A stretch of 64,000 nucleotides of DNA from positions 3,285,501 through 3,349,500 of the forward strand of contig NZ_CP141059.1 in the NCBI RefSeq assembly GCF_034661235.1. The letters run 5' to 3'. The number at the start of each line of letters is the position of its first letter. Position 1 is the stretch's first letter. The translations under genes and the position numbers were made by a program. The notes under the pieces were generated by a model that was not told where the DNA came from, made no database searches, and was given only the letters and a program-made list of their open reading frames with translations. The stretch comes from Nocardioides bizhenqiangii (GTDB lineage: Bacteria; Actinomycetota; Actinomycetes; Propionibacteriales; Nocardioidaceae). Shown piece by piece: positions 44,550 to 54,415 of the stretch.

Positions 44550-45431
44550 GTGATCGACCTCCGTCGCCTCGAAGCGCTCGTCGCGCTGCACCGCACCGGC
44601 ACCGTGTCCGCGGCGGCAGCCCGGTTGCACTACGGCCAGCCGACGGTCTCCCACCACCTGCGCCGGCTCGAGGCCGAGACCGGCAGCGTGCTGCTCCAAC
44701 GGGTCGGCCGGGGCCTCCGGCTGACGCCCGACGGCGAGCTGCTGGCCCGCCGTGGCGAGGAGATCCTCGCGCTACTGGCCCGCGCCGAGTCCGAGCTCAC
44801 CGCCTCGACCAGCCTGCAGGCCGGCCAGATCCGGTTGGCCGCGTTCCCGTCGGCGGCCGCCACGCTGGTCCCGGCCGCGGTGACCCTGCTCCACGAGCGG
44901 CACCCGGGCATCGGCCTCGACCTGATCGAGGCCGAGCCGCCCGAGGCGGCGGCGATGCTGCGGGCCGGCACCGCCGACCTCGCCCTGACCTTCGTCTACC
45001 CCGGCCAGACCGAGCCGGACGGCGTCACCGTGACCACCGTCCACGAGGACCCGCTCTACCTGGTGGCGCCGCGCGGCGTCGATCTCAGCACCGGACCCGT
45101 GGACCTGGCGCGGTTCGCCGACACGCGTTGGGTGACCGGCTGCGAACGGTGCCGCAGCGAGCTGCTCGCGCTGTGCGCGGACGCGGGGTTCGCGCCGGAG
45201 ATCGCGTTCGCCAGCGACGACTACGTCGCGGTGCAGTCGCTGGTGGCCAGCGGGCTCGGCGTCACCCTGCTGCCCGGCCTCGCGCTGCGCGCGCACCGCA
45301 ACCCCGACGTCGTACGACGGGCGGTGCCGGGTGCGGCCCGCCGGATCCAGGTGACGACGTACGGCGCGCCGCCCCACCCCGCGGCCGTCGACGCCGTGGC
45401 GGCGGTGCTCACCGAGGTCGCGCGGGCCTAG
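44550..45431 (+). CDS. LysR-family transcriptional regulator
   Basis: A 293-residue regulator with an N-terminal winged helix (LRRLEALVALHRTGTVSAAAARLHYGQPTVSHHLRRLE) and a periplasmic-binding-like effector domain (QIRLAAFPSAAATLVPAAV onward). LysR genes usually control the divergent neighbour, here the dehydratase. The region between the two starts (44458-44549) should hold the operator. Two GTG codons in a row (44547, 44550) are possible starts; the second fits the -10 spacing. Its stop codon overlaps the thioesterase stop (CTAG). Confidence 0.93.
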   Translation: MIDLRRLEALVALHRTGTVSAAAARLHYGQPTVSHHLRRLEAETGSVLLQRVGRGLRLTPDGELLARRGEEILALLARAESELTASTSLQAGQIRLAAFPSAAATLVPAAVTLLHERHPGIGLDLIEAEPPEAAAMLRAGTADLALTFVYPGQTEPDGVTVTTVHEDPLYLVAPRGVDLSTGPVDLARFADTRWVTGCERCRSELLALCADAGFAPEIAFASDDYVAVQSLVASGLGVTLLPGLALRAHRNPDVVRRAVPGAARRIQVTTYGAPPHPAAVDAVAAVLTEVARA

Positions 45432-45931
45432 TTCCGCCCGGCTTCGATCTCCTCGCGTCGGGCGAGCCGGTGGGCACGCCGGATCTCGGCCTCCCGCATC
45501 CGCCGCTCGTCCTCCGGCGTCTCGGGTCGCAGCGCAGGCACCGGGCGGGAGGCGCCGGCGCGGTCGATGGCCACGAAGACGAAGTACGCCGACGCGACGT
45601 GCAGGCTGGCGCTCGACGCGTCGTCCCAGGGCTGGGTCTCGACCCGCACGCCGATCTCCATCGACGAGCGCCCCGCCCAGTTGATCTGCGCGAATGTCCG
45701 CACGATGTCCCCGACCCGCACCGGCTCGAGGAACGCCATCTCGTCGAGGGCTGCCGTCACGGCGGGCCCGCCGCTGTGCCGCTGGGCCACGATGCCGGCT
45801 GCGGAGTCGGCCAGCTTGACGATCTCGCCGCCGTGGATGTTGCCGAGGAGGTTGGCCTGCGACCGGGCGGTCACCTCGGCGAGCTCGATCCGCGAGTAGC
45901 TGGGCGTACGGGCCTCAAAGGTGGTGCTCAC
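45428..45931 (-). CDS. Acyl-CoA thioesterase (hotdog fold)
   Basis: A 167-residue hotdog-fold protein of the cytosolic acyl-CoA thioester hydrolase type (GNIHGGEIVKLADSAAGIVAQRHSGG, then DEMAFLEPVRVGDIV). The C-terminal 35 residues are charged and helical. The substrate is unknown. The start GTG 45929-45931 is leaderless, with TACCTT on the minus strand 6 nt upstream. The stop overlaps the LysR stop as CTAG. Confidence 0.9.
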   Translation of the reverse strand: MSTTFEARTPSYSRIELAEVTARSQANLLGNIHGGEIVKLADSAAGIVAQRHSGGPAVTAALDEMAFLEPVRVGDIVRTFAQINWAGRSSMEIGVRVETQPWDDASSASLHVASAYFVFVAIDRAGASRPVPALRPETPEDERRMREAEIRRAHRLARREEIEAGRN

Positions 45932-45937
45932 AGCAGG

Positions 45938-45947
45938 AAGGTAGCGT
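45938..45947. promoter_or_regulatory. Overlapping divergent -10 boxes
   Basis: The minus-strand TACCTT (45938-45943) and the plus-strand TAGCGT (45942-45947) share two bases. The starts of the two genes are only 24 bp apart, so both polymerases cannot sit there at once. Confidence 0.5.
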
Positions 45948-45955
45948 CGTCCACC

Positions 45956-47206
45956 ATGGCAGAGCGTCCAGGAGGCACACCGGCTGGTTCCGGTGGCGAC
46001 AACCGCGACTTCGACTGGATGTACGGCGACCGTCCGGCCGGGTCGCCACCGCCCTCCCCGCCACCGCCGCGGCAGCCCGCGCCGCCCCCGCCAAACCGCC
46101 CGGAGCCGACCCAGGTGCTGCCCACCCAGCCCCGGCACCAGGCACCGCAGCCACCCAGGCAGCCACCCGGGCAGCCACCTCAGCAGCGCCCGACGCACGC
46201 GGCCGCTCCGCCGTACCAACCGCCGGCGCAGCCGCCCGGCCGGCGCGGTCGCGGCGGCGGGCGCGGCATCTGGTCGCGACCGAAGACCTGGGTCGTCCTC
46301 GTCCTGTCGCTGGTCCTGCTGTGGGTCGTCTACATCGTCGCGGTGCCGCTCTTCACGTGGACCAAGGTCGACAAGGTCGCGTTCGAGCCCGACGGCGACC
46401 GTCCCGACGACCAGCCCGGCACCACCTACCTCATGGTCGGAAGCGACTCCCGCGCCGGTTTGAGCGAGGAGGAGCGGAAGAAGTTCAACACCGGCAATCC
46501 GGAGAGCTCGCTGGCCGACACCATCCTGATGCTGCACACGGGCTCCGGCCCGGACGTCCTGCTCTCCTTCCCCCGCGACTGGATCGTCGACGGCCGCAAG
46601 ATCAACGGCTACTACGACCCGGGCGACCCCAGGGAGCTGGTCGCGGCGCTCGAGCAGCAGACCGGGATCCGGATCGACGAGTATGTCGAGATCGGGCTCG
46701 GGGGCGTCGCCGGCGTGGTCGACGCCGTGGGCGGCATCGAGATCTGCCCGAAGGAGTCGATCGACGATCCCAAGGCGGGACTCGACGTGGAGAAGGGCTG
46801 CCAGGAGGCCGACGGCGAGGTCGCCCTCGCCTACGCCCGCACCCGCGCGACCGCCCGCGGTGACCTCGATCGGGTCGGACGCCAGCGCGAGGTGGTCGCC
46901 GCGATCGGCGACAAGGTGCTCTCGCCGTGGTCGGTGATCAACCCCGTCCGGTGGTGGCGCCTCAACAGCGCGATCCCCGACTTCTTCGCCTTCGGCGAGG
47001 GCACCGGCCCGATCGATGTCGGCCGCTGGGCGCTGGCGATCGGCAAGGTCGGCGACGGTGGGCTGACCTGCACCATGCCGGTCACCGACGGCTCGGCCAA
47101 CACGTTGGACGAGGAACGGGGTCGGCCGCTCTTCGACGCCATCATCGAGGACCGCACCGACGACATCACCAAGCAGCAGTGCACGGCCGCAGGAGTGCCC
47201 GGGTGA
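45956..47206 (+). CDS. LCP family protein with proline-rich cytoplasmic tail
   Basis: A 416-residue LCP ligase of the usual form: cytoplasmic tail of about 105 residues rich in Pro and Gln, one helix (WVVLVLSLVLLWVVYIVAVPL) and the catalytic domain with YLMVGSDSRAGLS, LADTILMLHTG, LLSFPRDWIV and YARTRATARGDLDRVGRQR. It transfers lipid-linked glycopolymers to the wall. The Pro-rich tail could bind partners. The stop overlaps the enoyl-CoA hydratase start by GTGA (47203-47206). Confidence 0.92.
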   Translation: MAERPGGTPAGSGGDNRDFDWMYGDRPAGSPPPSPPPPRQPAPPPPNRPEPTQVLPTQPRHQAPQPPRQPPGQPPQQRPTHAAAPPYQPPAQPPGRRGRGGGRGIWSRPKTWVVLVLSLVLLWVVYIVAVPLFTWTKVDKVAFEPDGDRPDDQPGTTYLMVGSDSRAGLSEEERKKFNTGNPESSLADTILMLHTGSGPDVLLSFPRDWIVDGRKINGYYDPGDPRELVAALEQQTGIRIDEYVEIGLGGVAGVVDAVGGIEICPKESIDDPKAGLDVEKGCQEADGEVALAYARTRATARGDLDRVGRQREVVAAIGDKVLSPWSVINPVRWWRLNSAIPDFFAFGEGTGPIDVGRWALAIGKVGDGGLTCTMPVTDGSANTLDEERGRPLFDAIIEDRTDDITKQQCTAAGVPG

Positions 47207-48081
47207 CCTACGAGACCCTCGACTGGAGCGTCGACGAGCACGGGGTCGCCGTGCTGACGCTGAACCGGCCGGACGCGCTCAACGCGTTCGACATCACCAT
47301 GGCTCGGGAGCTCGAGCAGGTCTTCCTCACCGACGCTCGCGACGACGCCGTGCGCGCGGTCGTGGTGACCGGCGCCGGCCGCGCGTTCTGCGCCGGGATG
47401 GACCTCTCCGCCGAGGGCAGCGTCTTCGGCCTGGACGAGTCGCTCGCGCCCACGCCCGAGGAGTTCCGACAGCGGTACGACGAGCCGCCGTACGACACCG
47501 GGATCCGCGACACCGGCGGCAAGGTCACCCTGGCGATCCACGCGCTGCCCAAGCCGGTCATCGGAGCCATCAACGGCGCCGCCGTCGGGATCGGCGCCAC
47601 CATGACGCTGGCGATGGACATCCGCCTGGCCTCGACCAAGGCGCGGATCGGCTTCGTGTTCGGCCGGCTCGGGATCGTCCCCGAGGCCTGCTCGACCTGG
47701 TTCCTGCCGCGGATCGTCGGTGTCCAGCAGGCGCTGGAGTGGGTCTACTCCGCCGACGTCCTCACCGCCGAGCAGGCACTCGCCGGCCGGCTGGTCCGCA
47801 GCCTGCACGAGCCCGACGACCTGCTGCCGACGGCCGTCGACCTGGCGCGCTCGTTCGTCGTCGACCGGTCCCCCGCGGCGCTTGGGCTCGCCAAGCAGAT
47901 GCTCTACCGCAACAGCGCCGCCGAGCACCCGCTCGAGGCACACCTCTCGGACTCGCTGGCGATGTTCTACACGTCGATCGCCGACGGCAAGGAGGGCGTC
48001 GCGGCGTTCCGCGAGAAGCGGACGCCGTCGTTCACCGCGAAGGCGTCGGACCTGCCGCGCATCTATCCGGTGGTCGAGTAG
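47203..48081 (+). CDS. Enoyl-CoA hydratase/isomerase family protein
   Basis: A 292-residue crotonase-fold protein: AVLTLNRPDALNAFD, VVVTGAGRAFCAGMDLSAEG (first oxyanion-hole region) and PVIGAINGAAVGIGATMTLAMD (second), plus FGRLGIVPEACSTWFLPRIVG with the conserved Glu. It likely hydrates or isomerises fatty acyl-CoA. Translation is coupled to the LCP gene by 4 bp, an unexpected pairing in function. The end is followed by a dispersed palindromic repeat. Confidence 0.92.
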   Translation: MTYETLDWSVDEHGVAVLTLNRPDALNAFDITMARELEQVFLTDARDDAVRAVVVTGAGRAFCAGMDLSAEGSVFGLDESLAPTPEEFRQRYDEPPYDTGIRDTGGKVTLAIHALPKPVIGAINGAAVGIGATMTLAMDIRLASTKARIGFVFGRLGIVPEACSTWFLPRIVGVQQALEWVYSADVLTAEQALAGRLVRSLHEPDDLLPTAVDLARSFVVDRSPAALGLAKQMLYRNSAAEHPLEAHLSDSLAMFYTSIADGKEGVAAFREKRTPSFTAKASDLPRIYPVVE

Positions 48082-48089
48082 CCCGAGCC

Positions 48090-48212
48090 GCCAGGCGAGG
48101 GCGTGTCGAGGCCCCGCAACCGTGCCGGCTCGCCCGGAGCGGGCGGCTCGCCGGGTCTCGATAGGGTCGCTCGCTGCACTCGCCCTCGCTCCCTACTCGA
48201 CCATCGAGGGCG
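48090..48212. repeat. Dispersed palindromic element
   Basis: An imperfect palindromic region containing GGCTCGCCCG-GAG-CGGGCGGCTCGCC and the string TCTCGATAGGGTCGCTCGCT with a CTCGACCATCGAGG end, similar in style to those at 10036 and 60620. It lies between convergent genes and has no coding potential. Confidence 0.6.
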
Positions 48213-48214
48213 AC

Positions 48215-48358
48215 TCACATGGCCATGAAGAGGATTTCTTCGCGGGAGTACTCGCGCCCGGGGTGCTCGGCCGCGAGGTGCTCCTGCACCTTCTCGACCA
48301 GCTCGTCGTCGTCGGCGCCACGGATCGTGACGTCACACGGGCACCGCAGGGACGGCAT
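48215..48358 (-). CDS. DUF1059 family small protein
   Basis: A 47-residue protein: MPSLRCPCDVTIRGADDDEL, then VEKVQEHLAAEHP, ending FMAM. It matches the small DUF1059 group (Cys near the N-terminus, Glu-rich helix ending in His). Function is unknown. It begins 11 bp after the stop of the LPDTG protein on the same strand, and no strong ribosome site is visible, so translation may be linked to that gene. Confidence 0.72.
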   Translation of the reverse strand: MPSLRCPCDVTIRGADDDELVEKVQEHLAAEHPGREYSREEILFMAM

Positions 48359-48369
48359 CGGACGCGCGC

Positions 48370-48939
48370 TCAGGCGGTAGCGGGCGAGGTCCGGCGACGC
48401 GCGTAGACCACCGTCGCGGCGCCGCCGCCGAGCAGTCCCACGCCGACCAGCAGCCACAGCATCGCCGGGCCACCGGTGTCGGGCAGCAGGCCGCCCGGTC
48501 CGTTGTCGTCGGGCGGGTTGTTGTCGTCGACGGAGTTGACGGCGAACGCCTCGGAGGCGCGGCAGCGGGCGAAGGTGTTGTCGCTCGGGAAGAAGCGCGC
48601 GGTGGCGGCGTAGCTGCGGTCCTTGTCGAGCACGGGCCCGACGATCCGCTTGGAGCCGCCGTTGTAGTTGACGGTCCGGTCCCACACGGCGTCGCCGCTG
48701 GGCCGCTCGGTGATCGTCACCGCGATGTCGCCGGTCGGAGTCGTCTGCGAGTTGGCGTCGACCGAGACCCTGATCACGACCCGCTTGCCGGGCTCGACGA
48801 CCGCCGGGACGCTGATCGAGCAGTCGGTCTCGATCGACCCCGAGTACGGATCGGGCGCAGCGGCACCCGCGTGCGCGGGCACACCAACAAGCGAGACGGC
48901 CCCGAGAATGGCACCGGCGAGCACAACCGATCCGCGCAT
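48370..48939 (-). CDS. Sortase-anchored surface protein (LPDTG)
   Basis: A 189-residue exported protein: signal peptide (VVLAGAILGAVSLVGVPAHA), a mature beta-rich domain with Cys in SIETDC and FARCRAS that may form a disulfide, and a cell-wall sorting signal LLPDTGG, a hydrophobic segment and ARRR at the end. Sortase would join the Thr to the wall. ATG 48937-48939 is chosen because AAGGGG lies 6 nt upstream; another ATG at 48957 is in frame. A class E sortase gene lies next upstream on the same strand. Confidence 0.87.
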   Translation of the reverse strand: MRGSVVLAGAILGAVSLVGVPAHAGAAAPDPYSGSIETDCSISVPAVVEPGKRVVIRVSVDANSQTTPTGDIAVTITERPSGDAVWDRTVNYNGGSKRIVGPVLDKDRSYAATARFFPSDNTFARCRASEAFAVNSVDDNNPPDDNGPGGLLPDTGGPAMLWLLVGVGLLGGGAATVVYARRRTSPATA

Positions 48940-49184
48940 AACTGCCCCTTTGTTCATCCGGCTCAACGTCCCAGGCTCCGACAGGTCACCCTTCGAGCGC
49001 GAGATTTCGAGAAATGACGCCGACGGCGGTGCGACGGTGGCCGCGAGCGCAGTCGCGACCCAACCGAAAATCCCCATGTATGTGCTCCTTGAGCGAACGA
49101 GTCGATCAGACTCTAACGGACACGACCCTATCGATTTCGAGATTCCGCCGAGCCGGAGCCCACGGATTCGGCTGCCGCAGGTGA

Positions 49185-49952
49185 TCAGCGTTCAACCGGA
49201 TCCGTCGACACGAGGTGACCGAAGACCACCGACCGTTGCTCGGTGTGGAAGATCTCCGCGCAGCTGACCAGCGTGATCAGCTCCTTGCCGACGTTGCCGG
49301 GCGGCTGGATGCCGCCGTCCGGGTTCTCCGGGAACGGCTGGAGGACCCAGTCCTCGGTGAAGGGGACCTCGAGATCGGTGCCGTCGAAGTCGAGCTCGTA
49401 GACGTAAGTCGCAGTCCGGGTCTCGACGATGACCTCGTCGCCCTCCTCGAGCTCCGGGAAGCCGGCGAACGGCTCGCCGTGCGTCACCCGGTGGCCCGCC
49501 AGCACGTAGTTGCCGACCTCGCCCGGACCGGCGGTGTCCTCCATGTGCCCGATGCCTGCCGCGAGCACCTCGTCGGAGGAGCCTTCCAGGACCGGGACGG
49601 CATAGTCGTCACCCCACCGCGGGACGTGCAGGATCGCGCTCGCCCGGCCGAAGTCCGTGGTCACCGTGTCGCTGCCGTCGGCCCAGCCGTCCTCGAGCTG
49701 CCCGGCGACCTCGTCCTGGCGGCGCTCCGAGACCCAGTTGGTGCCCCAGAACTGCCAAGCCACCCACGCCAGCACGGCGACTCCGGCGAGGATCATGCCG
49801 TAGCCGGTGAAGGTCAGCCACCGGGACCGCTTCTTCTGCGGGCGGCGGCGGCGCACGCGCTGCCGCTGGACATCCGGCTCCGACGTCGCCGCGTCGTCGA
49901 TCTGGGTGATGGTGCTGCCCTCCTGGGGGATCTCTCTGAGCCCAACGCGCAA
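49185..49952 (-). CDS. Class E sortase
   Basis: A 255-residue transpeptidase with a basic N-terminus, one membrane helix (residues 49-66) and an extracytoplasmic catalytic domain. The active-site His154 is in VLAGHRV, Cys231 in TLVSCAEIFH and Arg240 in TEQRSVV. It should recognise LPxTG-type signals such as the neighbouring LPDTG protein. The start is uncertain: TTG at 49950-49952 gives the length used here, while a strong AGGAGG is followed 8 nt later by an in-frame ATC (49908-49910) that would give 241 residues. Confidence 0.88.
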   Translation of the reverse strand: MRVGLREIPQEGSTITQIDDAATSEPDVQRQRVRRRRPQKKRSRWLTFTGYGMILAGVAVLAWVAWQFWGTNWVSERRQDEVAGQLEDGWADGSDTVTTDFGRASAILHVPRWGDDYAVPVLEGSSDEVLAAGIGHMEDTAGPGEVGNYVLAGHRVTHGEPFAGFPELEEGDEVIVETRTATYVYELDFDGTDLEVPFTEDWVLQPFPENPDGGIQPPGNVGKELITLVSCAEIFHTEQRSVVFGHLVSTDPVER

Positions 49953-49994
49953 GGCCGGGCGCGGTCACGTGGCCGACGCCCCTCCTTTGTACCC

Positions 49995-50852
49995 CTACGG
50001 CCGGGCCGCGGTCACGAGTCGCTCGGCCAGCCGCGGCGAGACCAGCCCGACGACGTCCAACAGCGAGGCGTACGCCGGGGTCATCTCGACCGGCCGGTGG
50101 CGTACGGCGTGCACCACCCACCGGGCCGCGTCGTCCGGCTCCAGCGCCGCCCGGCCGTCGTACCCCTTGGTCGGCGCGATCATCGGCGTCCGCATCAGCG
50201 GGAAGTGCAGCGACGTGATCACGATGCCGTGCCGACGCTCCTCCGCCTGGAGGCTGCGGGAGAACGCGGCAAGCGCGGCCTTCGACGCGTGGTAGGCCGT
50301 GAACATCGGCATCAGGCCGCCGGGCACGCCCCACGTCGACGAGTTGATGACCTGTCCGCCGCCCTGCGCGCGCATCGGCGCCAGCAGGTTGAGCGTGAGC
50401 CGCACCGACGCGTGGTAGTTGAGCCGCATCAGCCGGTCGTGGTCGAACGGTCGCTCGACCGTGTCGGCAGCGGACCTGCGGATCGAGTGGCCCGCGTTGT
50501 TCACCAGCACGTCGACACCGCCGTACCGGGTGATCACGTCGTCGGCGAGCGCGTCGATGGAGTCGGTCTCGGTGAGGTCGCACGGCAGCGAGTACGCCCT
50601 CCCGCCCCTCCCGGCGATCTCCGTCGTCAGCGCGTCGAGCTCGTCTGCCCGCCGGGCGACCGCCAGCACGGTCGCCCCCTCCCCCGCCAGCCGCACCGCC
50701 GCCGCCCGCCCGACGCCGGACGAGGCGCCGGTGATCAGGATCCGCTTGCCTGCGACCGGCACCGCGTGCCCCGGCAGCAGCGAGGACGCCGAGGGGATCG
50801 GGTCGAGCGAGAGCCGGGCCAGCCGGCGCTGGAGCTCGACGAACGAAGGCAT
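49995..50852 (-). CDS. Short-chain dehydrogenase/reductase
   Basis: A 285-residue SDR. The cofactor loop ILITGASSGVGRAAA, NNAG (VLVNNAGHSIR), the catalytic Ser in VINSSTWG and YHASK (Tyr and Lys) are all present. The N-terminal 35 residues are an extra segment. An Arg in VARRADEL suggests NADP. The substrate is unknown, though lipids or ketones are typical. The C-terminus is somewhat hydrophobic, as in membrane-associated SDRs acting on lipids. Confidence 0.9.
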   Translation of the reverse strand: MPSFVELQRRLARLSLDPIPSASSLLPGHAVPVAGKRILITGASSGVGRAAAVRLAGEGATVLAVARRADELDALTTEIAGRGGRAYSLPCDLTETDSIDALADDVITRYGGVDVLVNNAGHSIRRSAADTVERPFDHDRLMRLNYHASVRLTLNLLAPMRAQGGGQVINSSTWGVPGGLMPMFTAYHASKAALAAFSRSLQAEERRHGIVITSLHFPLMRTPMIAPTKGYDGRAALEPDDAARWVVHAVRHRPVEMTPAYASLLDVVGLVSPRLAERLVTAARP

Positions 50853-50925
50853 GGCCGCACTATCCCATCGGGAATCTCAACCTTTCGCGGCGCACCGGCG
50901 TAACACTGTCGACAGAGGGGGCGTC

Positions 50926-51411
50926 ATGCGGCGGCAGGAGTTCGAGGAGTTCGTCGACGGCGAGCTGCCGCGACTGCTCGGCTACGCACGCGCCCTCACC
51001 GGCTCGGAGCACGACGCCTGGGACCTCACCCAGGACGCGCTGATCCGCACGTCCCGGCGCTGGCGCCGGATCCGGCGGGACGGCAACCCTGGCGCCTACG
51101 TCCGCGTCACGATCGCGCGGCTCAACATCGACCGGTACCGACGGACCCGGCGCGAGGTGCTGGTCTCCGAGGTGCCCGACTCGACGAACCGAGCGGCGCC
51201 GTACGACGGGCTCGACGCCTGGCTGCGCGACGGGCTGCTGTCGCTGACGCCGCGGCAGCGCACCGCCGTCGTGCTGAGGTACGTCGACGACCTCGACCTC
51301 GCGGGCATCGCCGAGGTCATGCAGTGCTCGACCGGCACCGTGAAGAGTCACCTGTCGCGCGGCCTCGACCGGCTGCGCGAGCACATCCCCGAGGAGGACC
51401 GCCATGGCTAG
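50926..51411 (+). CDS. ECF-like (SigE-family) RNA polymerase sigma factor
   Basis: A 161-residue sigma70-family factor with only regions 2 and 4. Region 2 has YARALTGSEHDAWDLTQDALIR, and region 4 has LLSLTPRQRTAVVLRYVDDLDLAGIAEVMQCSTGTVKSHLSRGLDRLR. It is of the short type common in actinobacteria without a fused anti-sigma domain. GAGGGGG lies 5 nt before ATG 50926. Its end overlaps the next gene by 8 bp, so the membrane protein encoded there is probably its partner or target. Confidence 0.92.
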   Translation: MRRQEFEEFVDGELPRLLGYARALTGSEHDAWDLTQDALIRTSRRWRRIRRDGNPGAYVRVTIARLNIDRYRRTRREVLVSEVPDSTNRAAPYDGLDAWLRDGLLSLTPRQRTAVVLRYVDDLDLAGIAEVMQCSTGTVKSHLSRGLDRLREHIPEEDRHG

Positions 51412-52654
51412 CGAGCTCCGCGAGGCGCTGACCCGCGCGGCCGCGCCGGTCGAGATCGGCCCCGACGATCGGCACCGGGTCAGCGACGCGATCGCCGCTG
51501 ACCGGCGGAGACGAATTACGATGGCCGCCGTCGGGGGCACCATCGCGGCCGTGGTGGCGATCGGCGTGGGCGTCGCCGTCGTCGACGGTGGCCGCGCGGA
51601 CGATCGCCCCGGCGTCACCGATCGCGGGAAGGCAACGAGCGGTTGGGAACGGGTCGCCGCCTCCCCCCTCGCGCCGAGGGACCAGGCGGTGGCCGTCTGG
51701 ACCGGGAGCGAGGTGATCGTCGTCGGCGGCACCACCGGTCGGCCGTGCTCGCCCGATGCCGACTGCGCGCCGCCGCCGAAGAGCGCCGAGCGCGCCGACG
51801 GCGCGGCGTACGACCCGGCCACCGAGACGTGGCGGGAGATCGCGCCCGCCCCCGCGGCCGTTGCCGGCGGTCACGCGCTCTGGTGGGACGACCGGATGAT
51901 CGTGGTCAGTGATCGGCTGACGCTGGCCTACGACCCGGCGGCCGACCAGTGGCAGCGGCTCGACCTTCATCCGAGCGGGCTCTACGAAGGCGGCCTGGTC
52001 GGCACCGACGAGGGGCCGGTCGCGTTCTCCTACGACCAGCGGCCGAGGGCCGACGACGTCAGTGACTGGCGGCTCGACCTCGCGACGGGTGAATGGTCGG
52101 CGCTCCCCCACGACCCGTTCGCGGAGTCCTACGACCGCAGCATGGCCTGGCACGAGGACAGGCTGTGGTTGCTGTCGATGGACGTCGAGCACCACTTCGG
52201 CGCGCACGAGGGGTCACCGTCCCGGATCGCCGTGCTCGACGGCGACACATGGACCGTGGTCGACGAGGAGACTCCTGACCTCACCTACGGACAGCGACTG
52301 GTCCAGCACCAGGGGTCGTTCGTCATTGCCCCTGGCTCCTACCGCAGCGACTTCGCGAGCCACGCCTTCGACCCGGAGACCGGAGAGTGGAGAACCCTCC
52401 CTGGGTCCGGTGGAGCGGAGCGAGGCTGTCCGCTCGGCGACGCGATCGTCGGACCGGCCTGGGTCGCGTCGGGCAACGGCCTCTACTCGGCGTCGCCGGC
52501 CGACGCGCTCGCCGCACCTCCGTGCCCGGGCATGCCTGCGCCTGCCGTCACGGTCTGGGCGGGCGACCGGCTCTTCATCTGGGGCGGGCCCAACCCCGAC
52601 TACGACGGCAATTTGGACGATGGCTGGGTCTGGACCCCACCGCCGCCTGAGTGA
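51404..52654 (+). CDS. Membrane-tethered beta-propeller-like protein coupled to the sigma factor
   Basis: A 416-residue protein. A short cytoplasmic part (residues 1-38) precedes one helix (MAAVGGTIAAVVAIGVGVAVV region), followed by extracytoplasmic repeats with kelch-like blades (VIVVGGTTG, AAYDPATETWREIAPAPAAV, LAYDPAADQWQRL, HAFDPETGEWRTLPG). The position of an anti-sigma factor is suggestive, but there is no zinc-binding HxxxCxxC motif. It may sense an external ligand or be the regulated output. The start overlaps the sigma gene by 8 bp. Confidence 0.8.
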   Translation: MASELREALTRAAAPVEIGPDDRHRVSDAIAADRRRRITMAAVGGTIAAVVAIGVGVAVVDGGRADDRPGVTDRGKATSGWERVAASPLAPRDQAVAVWTGSEVIVVGGTTGRPCSPDADCAPPPKSAERADGAAYDPATETWREIAPAPAAVAGGHALWWDDRMIVVSDRLTLAYDPAADQWQRLDLHPSGLYEGGLVGTDEGPVAFSYDQRPRADDVSDWRLDLATGEWSALPHDPFAESYDRSMAWHEDRLWLLSMDVEHHFGAHEGSPSRIAVLDGDTWTVVDEETPDLTYGQRLVQHQGSFVIAPGSYRSDFASHAFDPETGEWRTLPGSGGAERGCPLGDAIVGPAWVASGNGLYSASPADALAAPPCPGMPAPAVTVWAGDRLFIWGGPNPDYDGNLDDGWVWTPPPPE

Positions 52655-52658
52655 TTCC

Positions 52659-53849
<1,191 letters not shown>

Positions 53850-53925
53850 AACTCCGGATAGTAGGACGTCCTACTGTCTGCCGCCGATTCCGGCTCGGCC
53901 GCCTCAGCGCTCGCTGTGAGCGACC

Positions 53926-54360
53926 TCACGCACGGCGACGTTCGCGGTAGAACCACTGCTGCGACGGGCAGACGTCCATCACCATCGGCACGCCGGCTTC
54001 CGTCGTACGACGGAACGCGTCCTCGTCGACGACGCCCATCTGGAACCAGACGCCCTTGGCGCCGACCGCCACCGCCTGGTCGGCGAACTCACCGGCCGCC
54101 TCGGAGCGGCGGAACACGTCGACCACGTCGATCGGGAACGGCACGTCGGCCAGCGTCGGGTAGACCAGCTCGCCGAGCACCGTCAGCTCACCGTCGGCGC
54201 TCGGGTGGATCGGCACGATCCGCTTCCCGCGCTCCTGGAGCTCCTGCGCGATCGAGTACGCCGTCCGCCACGGGTTGTTGCCGAGCCCGACGACCGCCCA
54301 GGTCTCGGACTCGTCGAGCATCCGGTCGATGACGGCTCGGTCCATCCAGGGTTTGGTCAT
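53926..54360 (-). CDS. CoA-binding domain protein
   Basis: A 144-residue Rossmann protein of the CoA-binding family: TWAVVGLGNNPWRTAYSIAQEL at the nucleotide-binding start, VPIHPSADG, DVVDVFRRSE and GVWFQMGVVDEDAF, ending with VMDVCPSQQWF. It is like the small YccU-type proteins. The role is unknown. It sits upstream of the acyl-CoA dehydrogenase on the same strand and downstream of purE. Confidence 0.9.
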   Translation of the reverse strand: MTKPWMDRAVIDRMLDESETWAVVGLGNNPWRTAYSIAQELQERGKRIVPIHPSADGELTVLGELVYPTLADVPFPIDVVDVFRRSEAAGEFADQAVAVGAKGVWFQMGVVDEDAFRRTTEAGVPMVMDVCPSQQWFYRERRRA

Positions 54361-54415
54361 ACAGAGAACAACGCCGGGAGCGCGGAAGTGCTTCCCGGCG
54401 GAGCCGCGCTGCGTC

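Noticed and set aside
50895..50910. An ECF-type autoregulated promoter before the sigma gene
   Set aside because: TAACAC resembles a -35 core, but the only GTC downstream is far too close to serve as the -10.
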